64,000 nucleotides of DNA from Coneutiohabitans sp964457925. Its GTDB lineage: Bacteria; Zhuqueibacterota; Zhuqueibacteria; Zhuqueibacterales; Zhuqueibacteraceae. The translations under genes were made by a program, and so were the position numbers. The notes beneath the pieces were generated by a model. That model was given only the letters and a program-made list of their open reading frames with translations. It was not told the DNA's origin and searched no databases. Where the stretch lies: NCBI GenBank assembly GCA_964457925.1, contig CAYWGH010000006.1, forward strand, positions 124,001-188,000, given 5' to 3'. Of the stretch, positions 8,695 to 19,389 are shown piece by piece (position 1 is the stretch's first letter; each line of letters starts with the position of its first letter).

Positions 8695-9705
8695 TTAAGA
8701 CGACTTTTTTGGGGAAAGAGTTTTGCCGCTGCTGTCGTTTGTCACAGCCTGATGCGGCGTGGTCACGGTTAGCTCAGATACGTTCGCCGTCTCGGCGCGC
8801 GGATGCGCCAATCGATAGACTTTTTTCAAGCGTTCTGCCGTCACGTGTGTGTACACTTGCGTCGTGTTCAGACTGCTGTGCCCCAACAATTCTTTCACCG
8901 CCATCAAATCCGCCCCTTCCTCGAGCAAATGCGTCGCAAAGCTGTGCCGCAGCACATGCGGATGCGCCTTGTCGCCACCGGCAACTTGGGTGAGATAACG
9001 CCGCACAGTTTGGTAAACCTGCATTGCTGACATGCGTTCACCGCGCTGATTGAGAAAAAGCGCTTTTTCATCCGCTGCTTGTTTTATGGACTCTCGCACG
9101 CGCAGCCATTCCAACAGCGCCAATCTTACGGCGCGGCCCATCGGCGCAATACGTTCCTTCGCGCGTTTGCCCAATACACGTATCTGCAAATTTGAAAAAT
9201 CAAGTGCTTCAACGTCAAGATCAACCAATTCCTGCCGGCGCAAGCCAGCGCCGTAAAACAACTCCAGAATCGCGCGATCACGCACGCCTTCTGCTTCCGT
9301 TCGTTTCGGTAGGCGCAGTGCCTTGAGCATGGTATCTGCCGGCAAAAATTTTGGTAAACGCTTGGGCGCCTTTAAGGAAACAAGATTCGCCGCCGGATTG
9401 TTCGGCATGCAGCCTTCGCGCACCAAAAAAGTAAAAAAAGTTCTCAAACTTACAAGCTTGCGATTAATCGTTGCCGGCGCCAGCCCGGCATGCGAGAGCG
9501 AGCTTAAATATCTCCGGACCACGGCGCGCGAAATTTCGGCGATAGGGTGGGCATCACCCAAGAATCCCCCGAAATGAAGCAAGTCGCCTTCGCGCGTTTC
9601 AAGCGTGCGCGGCGCGGCGCGGCGTTCGGAACGTAGAAAAAGCAAAAATTTATCCACCTGCTGCCGGAAATGATCAGCCGGCGGCAGGTTCGAAGTAATC
9701 TTCAT
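8695..9705 (-). CDS. xerC: Tyrosine recombinase XerC
   Basis: About 336 residues. An N-terminal SAM-like core-binding domain is followed by the catalytic domain with the full set of active residues: Arg in GAGLRRQELVDL, Lys in LGKRAKERIAP, His-x-x-Arg in HPHVLRHSFATHL, His in LLGHSSLNTTQVYTHV and the nucleophilic Tyr. XerC with XerD resolves chromosome dimers at dif. The gene overlaps the 3' end of topA by about 30 bases (about 50 if the ATG at 9726 is used), a conserved topA-xerC neighbourhood, so this is the chromosomal housekeeping enzyme and not an integron or phage integrase. Neither start has a strong ribosome site; a roughly 35-residue polar C-terminal tail is unusual. Confidence 0.9.
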   Translation of the reverse strand: MKITSNLPPADHFRQQVDKFLLFLRSERRAAPRTLETREGDLLHFGGFLGDAHPIAEISRAVVRRYLSSLSHAGLAPATINRKLVSLRTFFTFLVREGCMPNNPAANLVSLKAPKRLPKFLPADTMLKALRLPKRTEAEGVRDRAILELFYGAGLRRQELVDLDVEALDFSNLQIRVLGKRAKERIAPMGRAVRLALLEWLRVRESIKQAADEKALFLNQRGERMSAMQVYQTVRRYLTQVAGGDKAHPHVLRHSFATHLLEEGADLMAVKELLGHSSLNTTQVYTHVTAERLKKVYRLAHPRAETANVSELTVTTPHQAVTNDSSGKTLSPKKSS

Positions 9706-11929
9706 TCGGTGCGGACTCAAGCTCATGTTTGCACTTGGGGCAGCGTATGTGCAGGCCCTTGGCTTGCGTATAGCGTTCTTCCGTGTAGGAATTGCCGCAC
9801 TCCGGACACGGTGTTTTAATCGGCTTATTCCACGTCACAAAATCGCAGTCCGGATAGCGGCTGCAGCCGTAAAATGTCTTGCCGCGTTTCGAACGGCGTT
9901 CCACGATTTGTCCGATCCCTCCATCTTTCGGGCAAGTCATGCCGATCGGATACGGTTTCGCTGTTTTGCAGTCGGGATAACCGCTGCACGCGATGAAGCG
10001 GCCGTAACGCCCGACTTTGACCACCATTTCTTTGCCGCAGTTTTCGCAAATCTCTCCGGTCGCAACCTCTTGCACATCCAGCGGGCGCGTGAATTTACAT
10101 TCAGGATAACTGCTGCACGCCATGAAGCGGCCATTGCGGCCCCAGCGAATGATCAAAGGATTGTTGCATTTGGGGCAAAGCTCATCCGTCGTTTCTTGTA
10201 GCTCATCCTTGATGTCATCTTTGCGCGCTTCTGCTTCGGTGACCGCGCGATTGAACGGCTGATAAAACTCCTGCACGACTTCACTAAAATCCTTTTTCCC
10301 GGTTTCAATTTTATCCAGTTCATCTTCCATGAAGGCGGTGAACTCGACATTGAAAATTTTAGGGAATTGCCGGATGAGGATTTTGTTGACGGTTTTGCCC
10401 AACTCGGTGGGTGCGAGCTGGCGGCCTTGTTTGTCCACATATTTTCGCGCGGTCAGCGTGCTGATAATCATGGCATACGTGCTCGGGCGGCCGATGCCCA
10501 AGGTATCGAGCTCCTTGATCAAACTGCTTTCGCTGTAACGCGCCGGCGGCTTGGTGAAATGCTGTTCCGGGTGAAGATCGAGCAGCGCCAGAATCTCGCC
10601 CACGGTGAGTGCGGTCGGCACGTTCGAGTTTTCGCCGTTTTCTTCGTCTTCATCTTTATCGCGGAAGTCATCATAGGCTTGCAAAAAACCGCGAAAGACA
10701 ATCACCGAGCCTGACACCCGCAACAAAAATCTGCCGGCCGTGATATCGATCGAGGTTTGATCATAAACCGCGGCTTCCATCTGGCTTGCTAAAAAACGCT
10801 GCCAGATCAATTCATAAAGCTTGAATTGTTCCTCGGTGAGAAATTTCTTGATCGCTTTAGGTGAGTGCTTCATCACCGTTGGACGTATGGCCTCATGCGC
10901 ATCTTGGGCGCCAGCTTTGGCCTTATATTTGGGCGGGGTTTTGGGCAAATATTCCATGCCGTAGTCACGCGCGATCAATTCCCTCACGGCTTGCACAGCT
11001 TCGTCTGCAACACGAATCGAGTCCGTACGCATGTATGTGATCAAGCCGACGCTGCCCTCTTCACCCAACTCGATGCCTTCGTACAGTTGCTGTGCGATGA
11101 TCATGATGCGCTTTGCGGTAAAGCCCAGGCGTTTTGAGGCCTCTTGCTGCATCGTGCTGGTGGTGAACGGCGGCGCCGGCTGCCGGTTCACTTTTTTCTT
11201 CTTAATCTCGGCTACTTTGAACTCTTGATGGCGCAACTCGCCGGCAATCGTTTGCGCCTCGCTTTCGCTGCGCAATTCCGGCTTTTTATCATCGATTTTG
11301 ATGAGATTCGCGAGAAACGGCGAGGTTTTCTTGCCCTTCAGTTCCGCGGCAATCGTCCAATACTCTTCGGGTACGAAGGCATCAATCAATGCTTCGCGTT
11401 CACAAATGAGGCGCAGCGCAACCGATTGCACGCGCCCCGCACTCAATCCGCGAAAAATCGTACGCCACAACAGCGGGCTGACTTGATAGCCGACCAGACG
11501 GTCTACGACACGGCGCGCTTTTTGAGCGTCCACAAGATTATCATCGATCGGCATGGGCGCATGCAGCGCTTCTTTCACAGCTTTTTCGGTAATCTCATTA
11601 AAACGCACGCGAAAGATGTTTTCGTTGCGCGCGCTGATCTCATCTGCAAGATGGCGCGCAATCGCTTCGCCCTCACGGTCCGGGTCGGTGGCGATGAAGA
11701 CTTTATCGACGCCGGAAGCGACCTTGCGCAATTCGGTCAACACCTTGCCTTTGCCGCGTATGGTGATGTATTCCGGCTCAAAGCCATCTTCAACCGCCAC
11801 CGCCAACCGCTGTTTGGGCAAATCTTTGATATGGCCAATCGACGATTTGACGGTATAATCCTTGCCTAAAAATTTTCCAATCGTTTTCGTTTTTGCAACC
11901 GATTCGACTATAACTAGCGCTTTTGCCAT
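9674..11929 (-). CDS. topA: DNA topoisomerase I
   Basis: 751 residues from ATG 11929 (MAKALVIVESVAKTKTIGKF), preferred over the 15-residue longer frame. The TOPRIM domain carries ESVAKTKTI and ATDPDREGEAIA; the catalytic tyrosine lies in GLITYMRTDSIR. The C-terminus has four zinc-ribbon repeats starting CPKCNNPL, CENCGKEM, CPKDGGIG and CPECGNSY. The enzyme relaxes negative supercoils by a 5'-phosphotyrosine intermediate. It stands downstream of smg and overlaps xerC, forming a smg-topA-xerC block. Confidence 0.97.
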   Translation of the reverse strand: MAKALVIVESVAKTKTIGKFLGKDYTVKSSIGHIKDLPKQRLAVAVEDGFEPEYITIRGKGKVLTELRKVASGVDKVFIATDPDREGEAIARHLADEISARNENIFRVRFNEITEKAVKEALHAPMPIDDNLVDAQKARRVVDRLVGYQVSPLLWRTIFRGLSAGRVQSVALRLICEREALIDAFVPEEYWTIAAELKGKKTSPFLANLIKIDDKKPELRSESEAQTIAGELRHQEFKVAEIKKKKVNRQPAPPFTTSTMQQEASKRLGFTAKRIMIIAQQLYEGIELGEEGSVGLITYMRTDSIRVADEAVQAVRELIARDYGMEYLPKTPPKYKAKAGAQDAHEAIRPTVMKHSPKAIKKFLTEEQFKLYELIWQRFLASQMEAAVYDQTSIDITAGRFLLRVSGSVIVFRGFLQAYDDFRDKDEDEENGENSNVPTALTVGEILALLDLHPEQHFTKPPARYSESSLIKELDTLGIGRPSTYAMIISTLTARKYVDKQGRQLAPTELGKTVNKILIRQFPKIFNVEFTAFMEDELDKIETGKKDFSEVVQEFYQPFNRAVTEAEARKDDIKDELQETTDELCPKCNNPLIIRWGRNGRFMACSSYPECKFTRPLDVQEVATGEICENCGKEMVVKVGRYGRFIACSGYPDCKTAKPYPIGMTCPKDGGIGQIVERRSKRGKTFYGCSRYPDCDFVTWNKPIKTPCPECGNSYTEERYTQAKGLHIRCPKCKHELESAPNEDYFEPAAG

Positions 11930-12167
11930 GTCTAACCTTGCAACGACCTTGTTCGATTTAATTGAATTAAACATCCCACGCCCTCCCGACGCATGTGCAT
12001 CCGGAAAAGCCCCATATGACTTTGATTAAAACAAAAGATTACTTGATAGGGTGCGCGAAAATGGCGAGCGCCAACGTTGCAGCAAGAACGCCACGATAAT
12101 TTGCGTTGGCAAAGAGGCGTGCCAGATGGCAAGGCATGATCGGCGTGTGCCAATCCTGCGATTTGGC

Positions 12168-12635
12168 TCAATGAATAACATGCTTGTCTTCAAACCATAC
12201 CAAAGCTTTTCCATGTGAGCCCTCGGCGTTGAACCAGTGATGAGCCACAAGGCTCTTGATGTCCGCCAACCCGATGCTGGACACACCTGCCATCATGGCG
12301 CGCTCGATCACGTGCTCCATCTCAAGGTCATTGAGCAGGTGAAGTTGTTTGAGTTGCAGCAGGTAACCGTGGGCTTCCGAGGAAATAATCGCGCGTTCGG
12401 CGTCGTGGAGAATGCGAAAGGAGCCGGGCTGGGTCTCGTCTGCGCTGTATAATAACTCTTCGGATTCGTTTTCGTAGCGCTCGAATAGCCAGGAAAAGGC
12501 GAAGCTGATTTCAGTCTGCGAGTAACCGCGTTGGAGGAGATCGCGGGAGATCAACTCGAGATACTCAGGATTGGATTTTTTGCCGCGGATTTCGGCCATG
12601 ATATAGACCAAAATCTCGACGACGCGTTCGTTCAT
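12168..12635 (-). CDS. smg: Smg family protein (DUF494)
   Basis: 155 residues from ATG 12635, chosen because GGAGG lies about 10 bases upstream; a longer frame from 12674 would put that site inside the gene. The protein begins MNERVVEILVYIMAEIRGKK and has the mostly helical DUF494 pattern ending near DIKSLVAHHW. Its molecular function is not established; it is commonly found next to topA or dprA, as here upstream of topA. Possibly nucleic-acid related, by neighbourhood only. Confidence 0.85.
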   Translation of the reverse strand: MNERVVEILVYIMAEIRGKKSNPEYLELISRDLLQRGYSQTEISFAFSWLFERYENESEELLYSADETQPGSFRILHDAERAIISSEAHGYLLQLKQLHLLNDLEMEHVIERAMMAGVSSIGLADIKSLVAHHWFNAEGSHGKALVWFEDKHVIH

Positions 12636-12717
12636 CAATATAATCCTCCAAAAACCCCAGGCTTCTCCGTTCAAGTTGGCGGCAATCTACGAAAAAAATC
12701 TCGAAAAGCAAGAGGTT

Positions 12718-12848
12718 TTACCGTTTATTAGCGAATATTAAATTATTGCCGCACAAACGCCCAAACTCATGCAGCAGAAAAACTGCCTCGCGGTCATTCC
12801 CAAACGTTCCAGCACATTCGTCGCCTCGTTCCGCGCGTCCATCCTCAT
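12718..12848 (-). pseudogene. Relic of a RelB/DinJ-type antitoxin overlapping the secA stop
   Basis: An ATG at 12848 overlaps the secA TGA. It opens MRMDARNEATNVLERLGMTA, which resembles the ribbon-helix-helix part of RelB/DinJ antitoxins (normally an 'RID..LK..A..VL..LGLT' pattern). After a one-base shift near 12790 the next frame continues EAVFLLHEFGRLCGNNLIF to a stop at 12718, matching the second helix and the family's LPF-like ending. The beginning of a normal antitoxin is missing and no toxin gene follows. I read this as a frameshifted fragment; the match is by eye. Confidence 0.5.
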
Positions 12849-15800
12849 GCTTCAGCGCCGTGACACTTCTTGTACTTCTTGCCGCTACCGCACGGACACG
12901 GATCATTGCGTCCGATTTTCTGATCGAGCACAACCGGCTGCGGCTTGCCGGCTTGCTGCGCCGGCATGGCGCCGCCGCTGCGTGCGGTGAACCCCATGCC
13001 TGCTGACGGCTGATGCACAGTAGTCACCTGTGGAGAGGTACGCCGGCGCATGGGCGGCGGTTCCGCCAACTGCGCTTTCATGACAAGTTCGAGCACCTGC
13101 TCGTCGATCTGGCCGAGCATCTCTTTGAACATGCGAAAGCCTTCGCTTTTGTATTCGATCAGCGGGTCTTTCTGGCCATAGGCGCGCAGACCGATGCCTT
13201 CCTTCATCTGATCCATTTCATAAAGATGCTCGCGCCACTTCTCATCAATCGCGCGCAACATGGCATAACGTTCCAACTGGCGCATCAATTTCGGAGTGAG
13301 TTGCTTTTCTTTGCGTTCATAAGCTTCCGTTGCCAGGCGCGTCAATTCTTCCTCTAAATCGCCGCGCTCCAATCCCGGTTTGCTGCGCAATTCGTTGGGA
13401 ATCATCATCAGGAACGCCCGTTGAAAAGCATTTTGCAAACCCTCCCAATCCCACTCGTCTTGATGATTACCAGAAGCGTAGAGATTCACCCGCTCACTCA
13501 CATAATTCGAAATGATCGAGAGGATTTCATCGCGCAGGTTTTCGCCGCGCAGCGCATTGCCGCGGCGGTCATAAACCACTTCGCGCTGTTGATTCATGAC
13601 GTCGTCGTATTCGAGCAAATGCTTGCGAATCGAAAAATTGTGGGCTTCAACCCGTTTCTGGGCGCGCTCGATCGAACGTGTGACCATGCGATGGGTGATG
13701 ACTTCGCCCTCCTCCACACCCAGACGATCCATCACCGAGGCGATGCGATCCGTGCCAAAGAGCCGCATCAAATCATCTTCCAGGGAGAGATAAAAACGTG
13801 AGGAGCCGGGATCACCCTGACGGCCGGCGCGGCCACGCAATTGCCGGTCGATGCGCCGCGATTCGTGCCGTTCCGTGCCGATGATGTGCAAGCCGCAGGG
13901 CACATTGTCATAGCATTTGTACTCTGCCAAATGCGGGCAGGCCTCTTGATTCGGTTTCGCCTGCACCAGCGCACAATTGGGATGAACCACAACGCCCCGG
14001 CCCAGCTTGATATCCGTACCGCGACCGGCCATGTTGGTGGCAATCGTCACCGCGCCCGGCTCGCCGGCGCGCGAAATGATTTCCGCTTCCTGTTGATGAT
14101 ACTTCGCATTCAGCACTTGATGCGGAACCCCCTTGCGCTTAAGCATGCGCGACAACGTTTCCGAAACCTCGACACTAATTGTGCCCACCAGCACCGGGCG
14201 TTTTTTGGCGTGCAGTGCCGTGATTTCTTCAATCACGGCATTATACTTCTCCCGCCGTGTTTTGTAGATTTGATCTTCATGATCGATGCGCCGGATTTTT
14301 TCGTTGGTCGGAATCACCACAACATCCAGCTTGTAAATATCGCCGAACTCCATCGATTCCGTTTCCGCTGTGCCTGTCATGCCCGCAAGTTTGTGATACA
14401 TGCGAAAATAATTTTGCAGCGTGATCGTGGCCAGCGTTTGAGTCTCTTCACCAACGCGCACATTTTCCTTGGCTTCAATCGCTTGATGCAAACCGTCGGA
14501 GTAGCGCCGCCCCGGCATCAAACGGCCGGTGAATTCGTCAACGATAAGGACCTTGCCATCATTCACCACATACTCGACATCGCGCTCATAAAGCGAATAA
14601 GCGCGCAAAAGCTGCGAGATGCTGTGCACGCGATCGCTTTTGTCGGCATACTCCTGTTGCAACTTGGCCTTAAGCTCTTCCTTTTGCTGCACCGTCAGCG
14701 CGTCGTCCTGATTGATCTCATGAATTTTATCGCCCAGGTCGGGAAGGGTGAACATTTCCGGATCGTTGGGCGAGAGAAATTCGCGGCCTTTTTCCGTGAG
14801 ATCGATCGTGTGATGTTTTTCGTCGATCGCAAAATAAAGTTCGTCGTCAATCTCCGGCATGCGCTTGTCGCGCAAAAAATCGCTTTCCACGTGGCGAATG
14901 AGTTTTTTCGTGCCGGGTTCCTGCAACGCCTTCATAAACCGCTTGTTCTTGGGCGCGCCGCGCTCGGCGCGCAACAACTTAATACCCGCGTCATACTCCT
15001 GATCTTTATCGCCGCTGGCAAGCTGTTTCTCCGCTTCATTGACGAGCTGGGTGACAAGTTGATTCTGCGCTTGCACAAGCCGTTCGACGCGCGGCTTCAT
15101 GGCGGCATATTGATCGTTGCCGGCGTGCTCGACCTGCCCGGAGATGATCAGCGGCGTACGCGCTTCGTCGATCAACACCGAATCGACTTCGTCGACGATG
15201 GCGAAGTAATGGCCGCGTTGCACCTGATCTTCCGGCCGGATCGCCATATTGTCGCGCAGATAATCGAAGCCGAATTCGTTGTTGGTGCCGTAGGTAATGT
15301 CGGCGCGATAGGCTTCCTGGCGCTGCTGCGGATTCATCTGATTGGTAATGTAGGCCGGCCGCAGGCCGAGAAATTTAAAAATTTCTCCCATCCATTCGCA
15401 GTCGCGTTGCGCAAGATAGTCGTTCACGGTGACGAGATGAACGCCTTTGCCGGCCAGCGCGTTGAGATAAAGCGGCATCGTTGCCACCAGGGTCTTGCCT
15501 TCACCCGTTGCCATCTCTGAGATTTTGCCCTGGTGCAGCACAACGCCGCCGATGAGCTGAACATCGAACGGCACCATGTTCCATTCGATTTCTTGCCCAA
15601 CAACTTTCCAGCGCTTGCCGCACAAACGCCGGCATGTTTCCTTCACCAGGGCAAACGCTTCGGGCAGAATCTCATCCATCGTTTCTTTGATGGCTTGGCG
15701 CTCCTCCTCCACCGCCTCAGCCAAACGGTTGCGAATTTGCTCCATCGACATGTTGTCGAATGTTTCAGCGGTTTCCTCCGCAGCAACTTGGCGGCCGTTA

Positions 15801-16036
15801 TCTGAGGCCGTGACTTCTTCGCGGCGCAGCAATAAATTTAATTGCTCGATCTCTGCGACGATCTCTGCTGTCGCCTCTTTGATTTTTTGACGCAGTCCTT
15901 CCGAGCGGGCGCGCAGTTGGTCATCGCTGAAATCGCGCAGGGTCGGGTAGATGCGATTGATCTCCTCGACGATCGGTAGAATGCGCTTGATATCGCGTTC
16001 GTGCTTATTGCCAAACAGTTTTGCTATCAGATTCAT
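12845..16036 (-). CDS. secA: Preprotein translocase ATPase SecA
   Basis: 1063 residues, longer than the roughly 900 of E. coli and like the enlarged SecA of the FCB group. Walker A is MATGEGKTLVA near residue 175; the DEAD-like box is in VDEVDSVLIDEARTPLIISG; helicase motif and GTDI are in NMAGRGTDIKLGRG and RGRAGRQGDPGSSRF. The C-terminus ends with the zinc-binding SEC-C motif DPCPCGSGKKYKKCHG. SecA drives proteins through SecYEG with ATP. Extra sequence is inserted between about residues 300 and 430, after the DEAD region. It follows nusB on the same strand (131-base gap). Confidence 0.98.
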   Translation of the reverse strand: MNLIAKLFGNKHERDIKRILPIVEEINRIYPTLRDFSDDQLRARSEGLRQKIKEATAEIVAEIEQLNLLLRREEVTASDNGRQVAAEETAETFDNMSMEQIRNRLAEAVEEERQAIKETMDEILPEAFALVKETCRRLCGKRWKVVGQEIEWNMVPFDVQLIGGVVLHQGKISEMATGEGKTLVATMPLYLNALAGKGVHLVTVNDYLAQRDCEWMGEIFKFLGLRPAYITNQMNPQQRQEAYRADITYGTNNEFGFDYLRDNMAIRPEDQVQRGHYFAIVDEVDSVLIDEARTPLIISGQVEHAGNDQYAAMKPRVERLVQAQNQLVTQLVNEAEKQLASGDKDQEYDAGIKLLRAERGAPKNKRFMKALQEPGTKKLIRHVESDFLRDKRMPEIDDELYFAIDEKHHTIDLTEKGREFLSPNDPEMFTLPDLGDKIHEINQDDALTVQQKEELKAKLQQEYADKSDRVHSISQLLRAYSLYERDVEYVVNDGKVLIVDEFTGRLMPGRRYSDGLHQAIEAKENVRVGEETQTLATITLQNYFRMYHKLAGMTGTAETESMEFGDIYKLDVVVIPTNEKIRRIDHEDQIYKTRREKYNAVIEEITALHAKKRPVLVGTISVEVSETLSRMLKRKGVPHQVLNAKYHQQEAEIISRAGEPGAVTIATNMAGRGTDIKLGRGVVVHPNCALVQAKPNQEACPHLAEYKCYDNVPCGLHIIGTERHESRRIDRQLRGRAGRQGDPGSSRFYLSLEDDLMRLFGTDRIASVMDRLGVEEGEVITHRMVTRSIERAQKRVEAHNFSIRKHLLEYDDVMNQQREVVYDRRGNALRGENLRDEILSIISNYVSERVNLYASGNHQDEWDWEGLQNAFQRAFLMMIPNELRSKPGLERGDLEEELTRLATEAYERKEKQLTPKLMRQLERYAMLRAIDEKWREHLYEMDQMKEGIGLRAYGQKDPLIEYKSEGFRMFKEMLGQIDEQVLELVMKAQLAEPPPMRRRTSPQVTTVHQPSAGMGFTARSGGAMPAQQAGKPQPVVLDQKIGRNDPCPCGSGKKYKKCHGAEA

Positions 16037-16167
16037 GAAAATCGACTCGCTGATTCGTTGATCCTAAATCAAATTCCACCATTCTTGGCGGTTCGTTAAA
16101 AGCCGGTTCAACTCTTTCGTTGCAAAATTTATGACTGCCTCAGCTTGTATTTTTGTGCGGCAGCGTT

Positions 16168-16650
16168 TTATCCTCTCGGCAAGTCTCGCTTTGGCCCCTC
16201 GCTCAAGCCGCGCCCCTTTTTGCGAATTTGGCCAGCTTTGCGCAAATCGATCAGGGCGGCGTCGAGAATGCCGTTGACAAAACGCCCGCTCTTTTCCGTG
16301 CTGAATTTTTTGGCGATCTCGATCGCCTCATCGATGGACACTTTGGGAGGGATGTCTTCGAAGTACAAAAACTCACAGATGGCCATGCGCAGGATAAGCT
16401 TGTCCAGAATCGCGATGCGGCTGAACTCCCAATTCACCGCTTTCTGCTTGATCAGTTGGTCGTACTCTTCACGATGTGCGACGGTCTGTCGAAACAAATC
16501 TTCGGCAAATTTTAAAACCGGCGCAAGCTCTTCATGACTGAGAATCACATCCGCGACAATCGCGTCCGGCTCGTTTTCAGACAATTCGTGCGCATAACAA
16601 GCCTGCAACGCCAATTCGCGCGCCCGACGCCGATCACTCAAGGGTGACAT
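16168..16650 (-). CDS. nusB: Transcription antitermination factor NusB
   Basis: 160 residues. The N-terminus (RRRARELALQACYAHELSEN) and C-terminal RFVNGILDAALIDLRK are typical of the all-helical NusB fold. With NusE (S10) it binds boxA RNA in rRNA leaders and prevents premature termination. A basic C-terminal tail of about 20 residues (GQIRKKGRGLSEGPKRDLPR) extends beyond the usual end. The gene is upstream of secA on the same strand. Confidence 0.93.
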   Translation of the reverse strand: MSPLSDRRRARELALQACYAHELSENEPDAIVADVILSHEELAPVLKFAEDLFRQTVAHREEYDQLIKQKAVNWEFSRIAILDKLILRMAICEFLYFEDIPPKVSIDEAIEIAKKFSTEKSGRFVNGILDAALIDLRKAGQIRKKGRGLSEGPKRDLPRG

Positions 16651-16750
16651 ATGTATGACAAAGAATAAAGTTACAGAGCAAACTATTCCGAAAGCACAAT
16701 TATGACTAAAACCGGCCTAATATAATGAAGTCTCGCTTTAGAGCAAACTT

Positions 16751-17890
16751 TTATTTCAACAAACTGCGCGCAATCACCAGTTTCTGAATTTCCGAGGTTC
16801 CTTCGTAAATCTCCGTAATTCTCGCATCGCGCATAATGCGTTCCACCGGATAATCCTTCAAATAGCCGGCGCCGCCGTAAATCTGCACGGCTTTTACCGC
16901 ACAATCCACGGCGACCTGTGAGGCATATAATTTTGCCTGCGCCGCCGCCGTCGAATAATCCTTGCCCTCATCTTTCATTGCTGCCGCGCGATACACCAGC
17001 AAACGCGCCGCCTCGATGTGCGTGGCCATATCCGCAAGCATGAATTGAATCGCCTGAAATGCCGCAATCGGCCGGCCAAATTGCACACGTTCTTTGGCGT
17101 ATTTCAGCGCGGCGTCGAGCGCGCCTTGCGCGATGCCCAGCGCTTGCGCAGCGATGCCGATTCTACCGCAGTCCAGAATCTTCATGGCAATATTGAAACC
17201 TTTGCGTTCCTCGCCCAGCAAATTTTCCAGCGGCACCTTGACGTTGTCAAAATTTAACATCGCCGTATCGCTGCTGCGAATGCCGAGTTTCTTTTCCTTC
17301 TTGCCGATGGAGAAGCCCGAACTGCTTTTCTCGACAATGAACGCGCAAACGCCCTTGTGCCCGGCGGATTTATCGATGGTGGCAAACACAACAAAACGGT
17401 CGGCATTGACGCCGTTGGTGATGAAATTTTTTGTGCCGTTGATCACATACCAATCGCCTTCACGCCGCACCGTGGTTTGCATGTTGCTGGCGTCGCTGCC
17501 GGAGCCCGGCTCGGAGAGGCAATAGGCGCCCAACAGCTCTCCCTTGGCCAGCGGCATTAAATATTTCTTCTTCAAATGCTCCGAACCAAATACTTCCAAA
17601 CCATAACACACTAATGAATTGTTGACAGACACGATTGCGCCCGTGGAAGCATCGACGCGAGAGAGTTCTTCAATCACGATGGCATACGACACCATATCCG
17701 CGCCCTGACCGCCGTACTCTGGCGAAGTGTTGATGCCGAGATAGCCGAGCCGTCCCAGCTCTTTGACTTGGCGGTGCGGGAATTTTTCCAGCGCGTCACG
17801 CTCCGCCGCATCCGGCGCCAGCTCATTCTCCGCAAAACGCCGAATTTCTTCGCGAATGTGCTTTTGTTCGTCAGTCAAATTGAATTCCAT
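16751..17890 (-). CDS. Acyl-CoA dehydrogenase (butyryl/short-chain type)
   Basis: 379 residues, usual length. N-terminal helical domain, middle beta domain (YCLSEPGSGSDASNMQTT, the flavin/substrate loop; YVINGTKNFITNG) and C-terminal helical domain with QIYGGAGYLKDYPVERIMRD. The catalytic glutamate is in ITEIYEGTSEIQ, the position used by short- and medium-chain enzymes. It oxidises acyl-CoA to 2-enoyl-CoA with FAD, passing electrons to ETF; no ETF genes are in the window. It heads a same-strand set with hydroxyacyl-CoA dehydrogenase and thiolase, consistent with fatty-acid or butyrate metabolism. Confidence 0.92.
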   Translation of the reverse strand: MEFNLTDEQKHIREEIRRFAENELAPDAAERDALEKFPHRQVKELGRLGYLGINTSPEYGGQGADMVSYAIVIEELSRVDASTGAIVSVNNSLVCYGLEVFGSEHLKKKYLMPLAKGELLGAYCLSEPGSGSDASNMQTTVRREGDWYVINGTKNFITNGVNADRFVVFATIDKSAGHKGVCAFIVEKSSSGFSIGKKEKKLGIRSSDTAMLNFDNVKVPLENLLGEERKGFNIAMKILDCGRIGIAAQALGIAQGALDAALKYAKERVQFGRPIAAFQAIQFMLADMATHIEAARLLVYRAAAMKDEGKDYSTAAAQAKLYASQVAVDCAVKAVQIYGGAGYLKDYPVERIMRDARITEIYEGTSEIQKLVIARSLLK

Positions 17891-18000
17891 GTCTTCCGAG
17901 CTCCTCTTTCATTTCAAGATTTACCGAGCGGGCGACCGGCGATAAGCGTGTACAGGCCAAGAAGCGCCGGCGCATTCATTGCAAATCGCCCGGGGTGATA

Positions 18001-18849
<849 letters not shown>

Positions 18850-18867
18850 AGTCGTTCATCTCAAATT

Positions 18868-19389
18868 TCAAAAAGGGGGTTTATAACATTGGATGCAATA
18901 ATAATCATCCCCGTCTATCGTGTAACCATCACGCCCCAAGTCAATAACGCGGCGACAGCCTTTGCACCGTGTGGGTTCAAAGGCCGGCGGATTTTCCAGT
19001 TTCACAAAATTGTATTCGTTCGTGCCGAAATAAACGTAATTCTCGGTCTCGAAGTTTTGACGGCATTTCTTGCATTTCCGCCAATCACCTTTGTGTCCTT
19101 CATGGAAATGAAAACTGCACAATGTGTAGCGATCATGATTTCTGAAGCAACTGTTTCTGGCATATGAAAACATCACATACTTGTGTACGTCGTCGCAAAT
19201 CCATTGGTCACAGCACAAGGTTTTTGTCAAATTTTTCTTCTTGCCGCACAACCCGCAGCGTGGCGCGCTTGTTGTTTTACCGCCGATGGGCCGGGAGGTT
19301 TTGGCAGCCGTCTTTTTACCGGTTTTCGCAGGCACAGGAAGTTTCTCCAGAAAAATTTTACATGGCCGAACAGCTTCAGGTAAATTCAC
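18868..19389 (-). CDS. Cysteine-rich zinc-ribbon protein, translationally coupled to thiolase
   Basis: 173 residues if started at GTG 19389, which overlaps the thiolase stop as GTGA; an in-frame ATG at 19437 would lie deep inside the thiolase gene. After a basic linker it contains many CxxC pairs: CGLCGKKKNLTKTLCCDQW, CSFHF..WRKCKKC, RCKGC and YYCIQCY, together with HxxH-type histidines. The pattern suggests several structural zinc sites, LIM-like. It belongs to a conserved hypothetical family I cannot name. The four-base overlap suggests coordinated translation with thiolase, which is odd for a protein with no obvious metabolic role. Confidence 0.7.
   Translation of the reverse strand: MNLPEAVRPCKIFLEKLPVPAKTGKKTAAKTSRPIGGKTTSAPRCGLCGKKKNLTKTLCCDQWICDDVHKYVMFSYARNSCFRNHDRYTLCSFHFHEGHKGDWRKCKKCRQNFETENYVYFGTNEYNFVKLENPPAFEPTRCKGCRRVIDLGRDGYTIDGDDYYCIQCYKPPF

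Noticed and set aside
13841..15520. Plus-strand open frame of 559 codons
   Set aside because: Lies entirely opposite secA and mirrors its codon pattern; composition is biased as expected for the antisense of a conserved gene.
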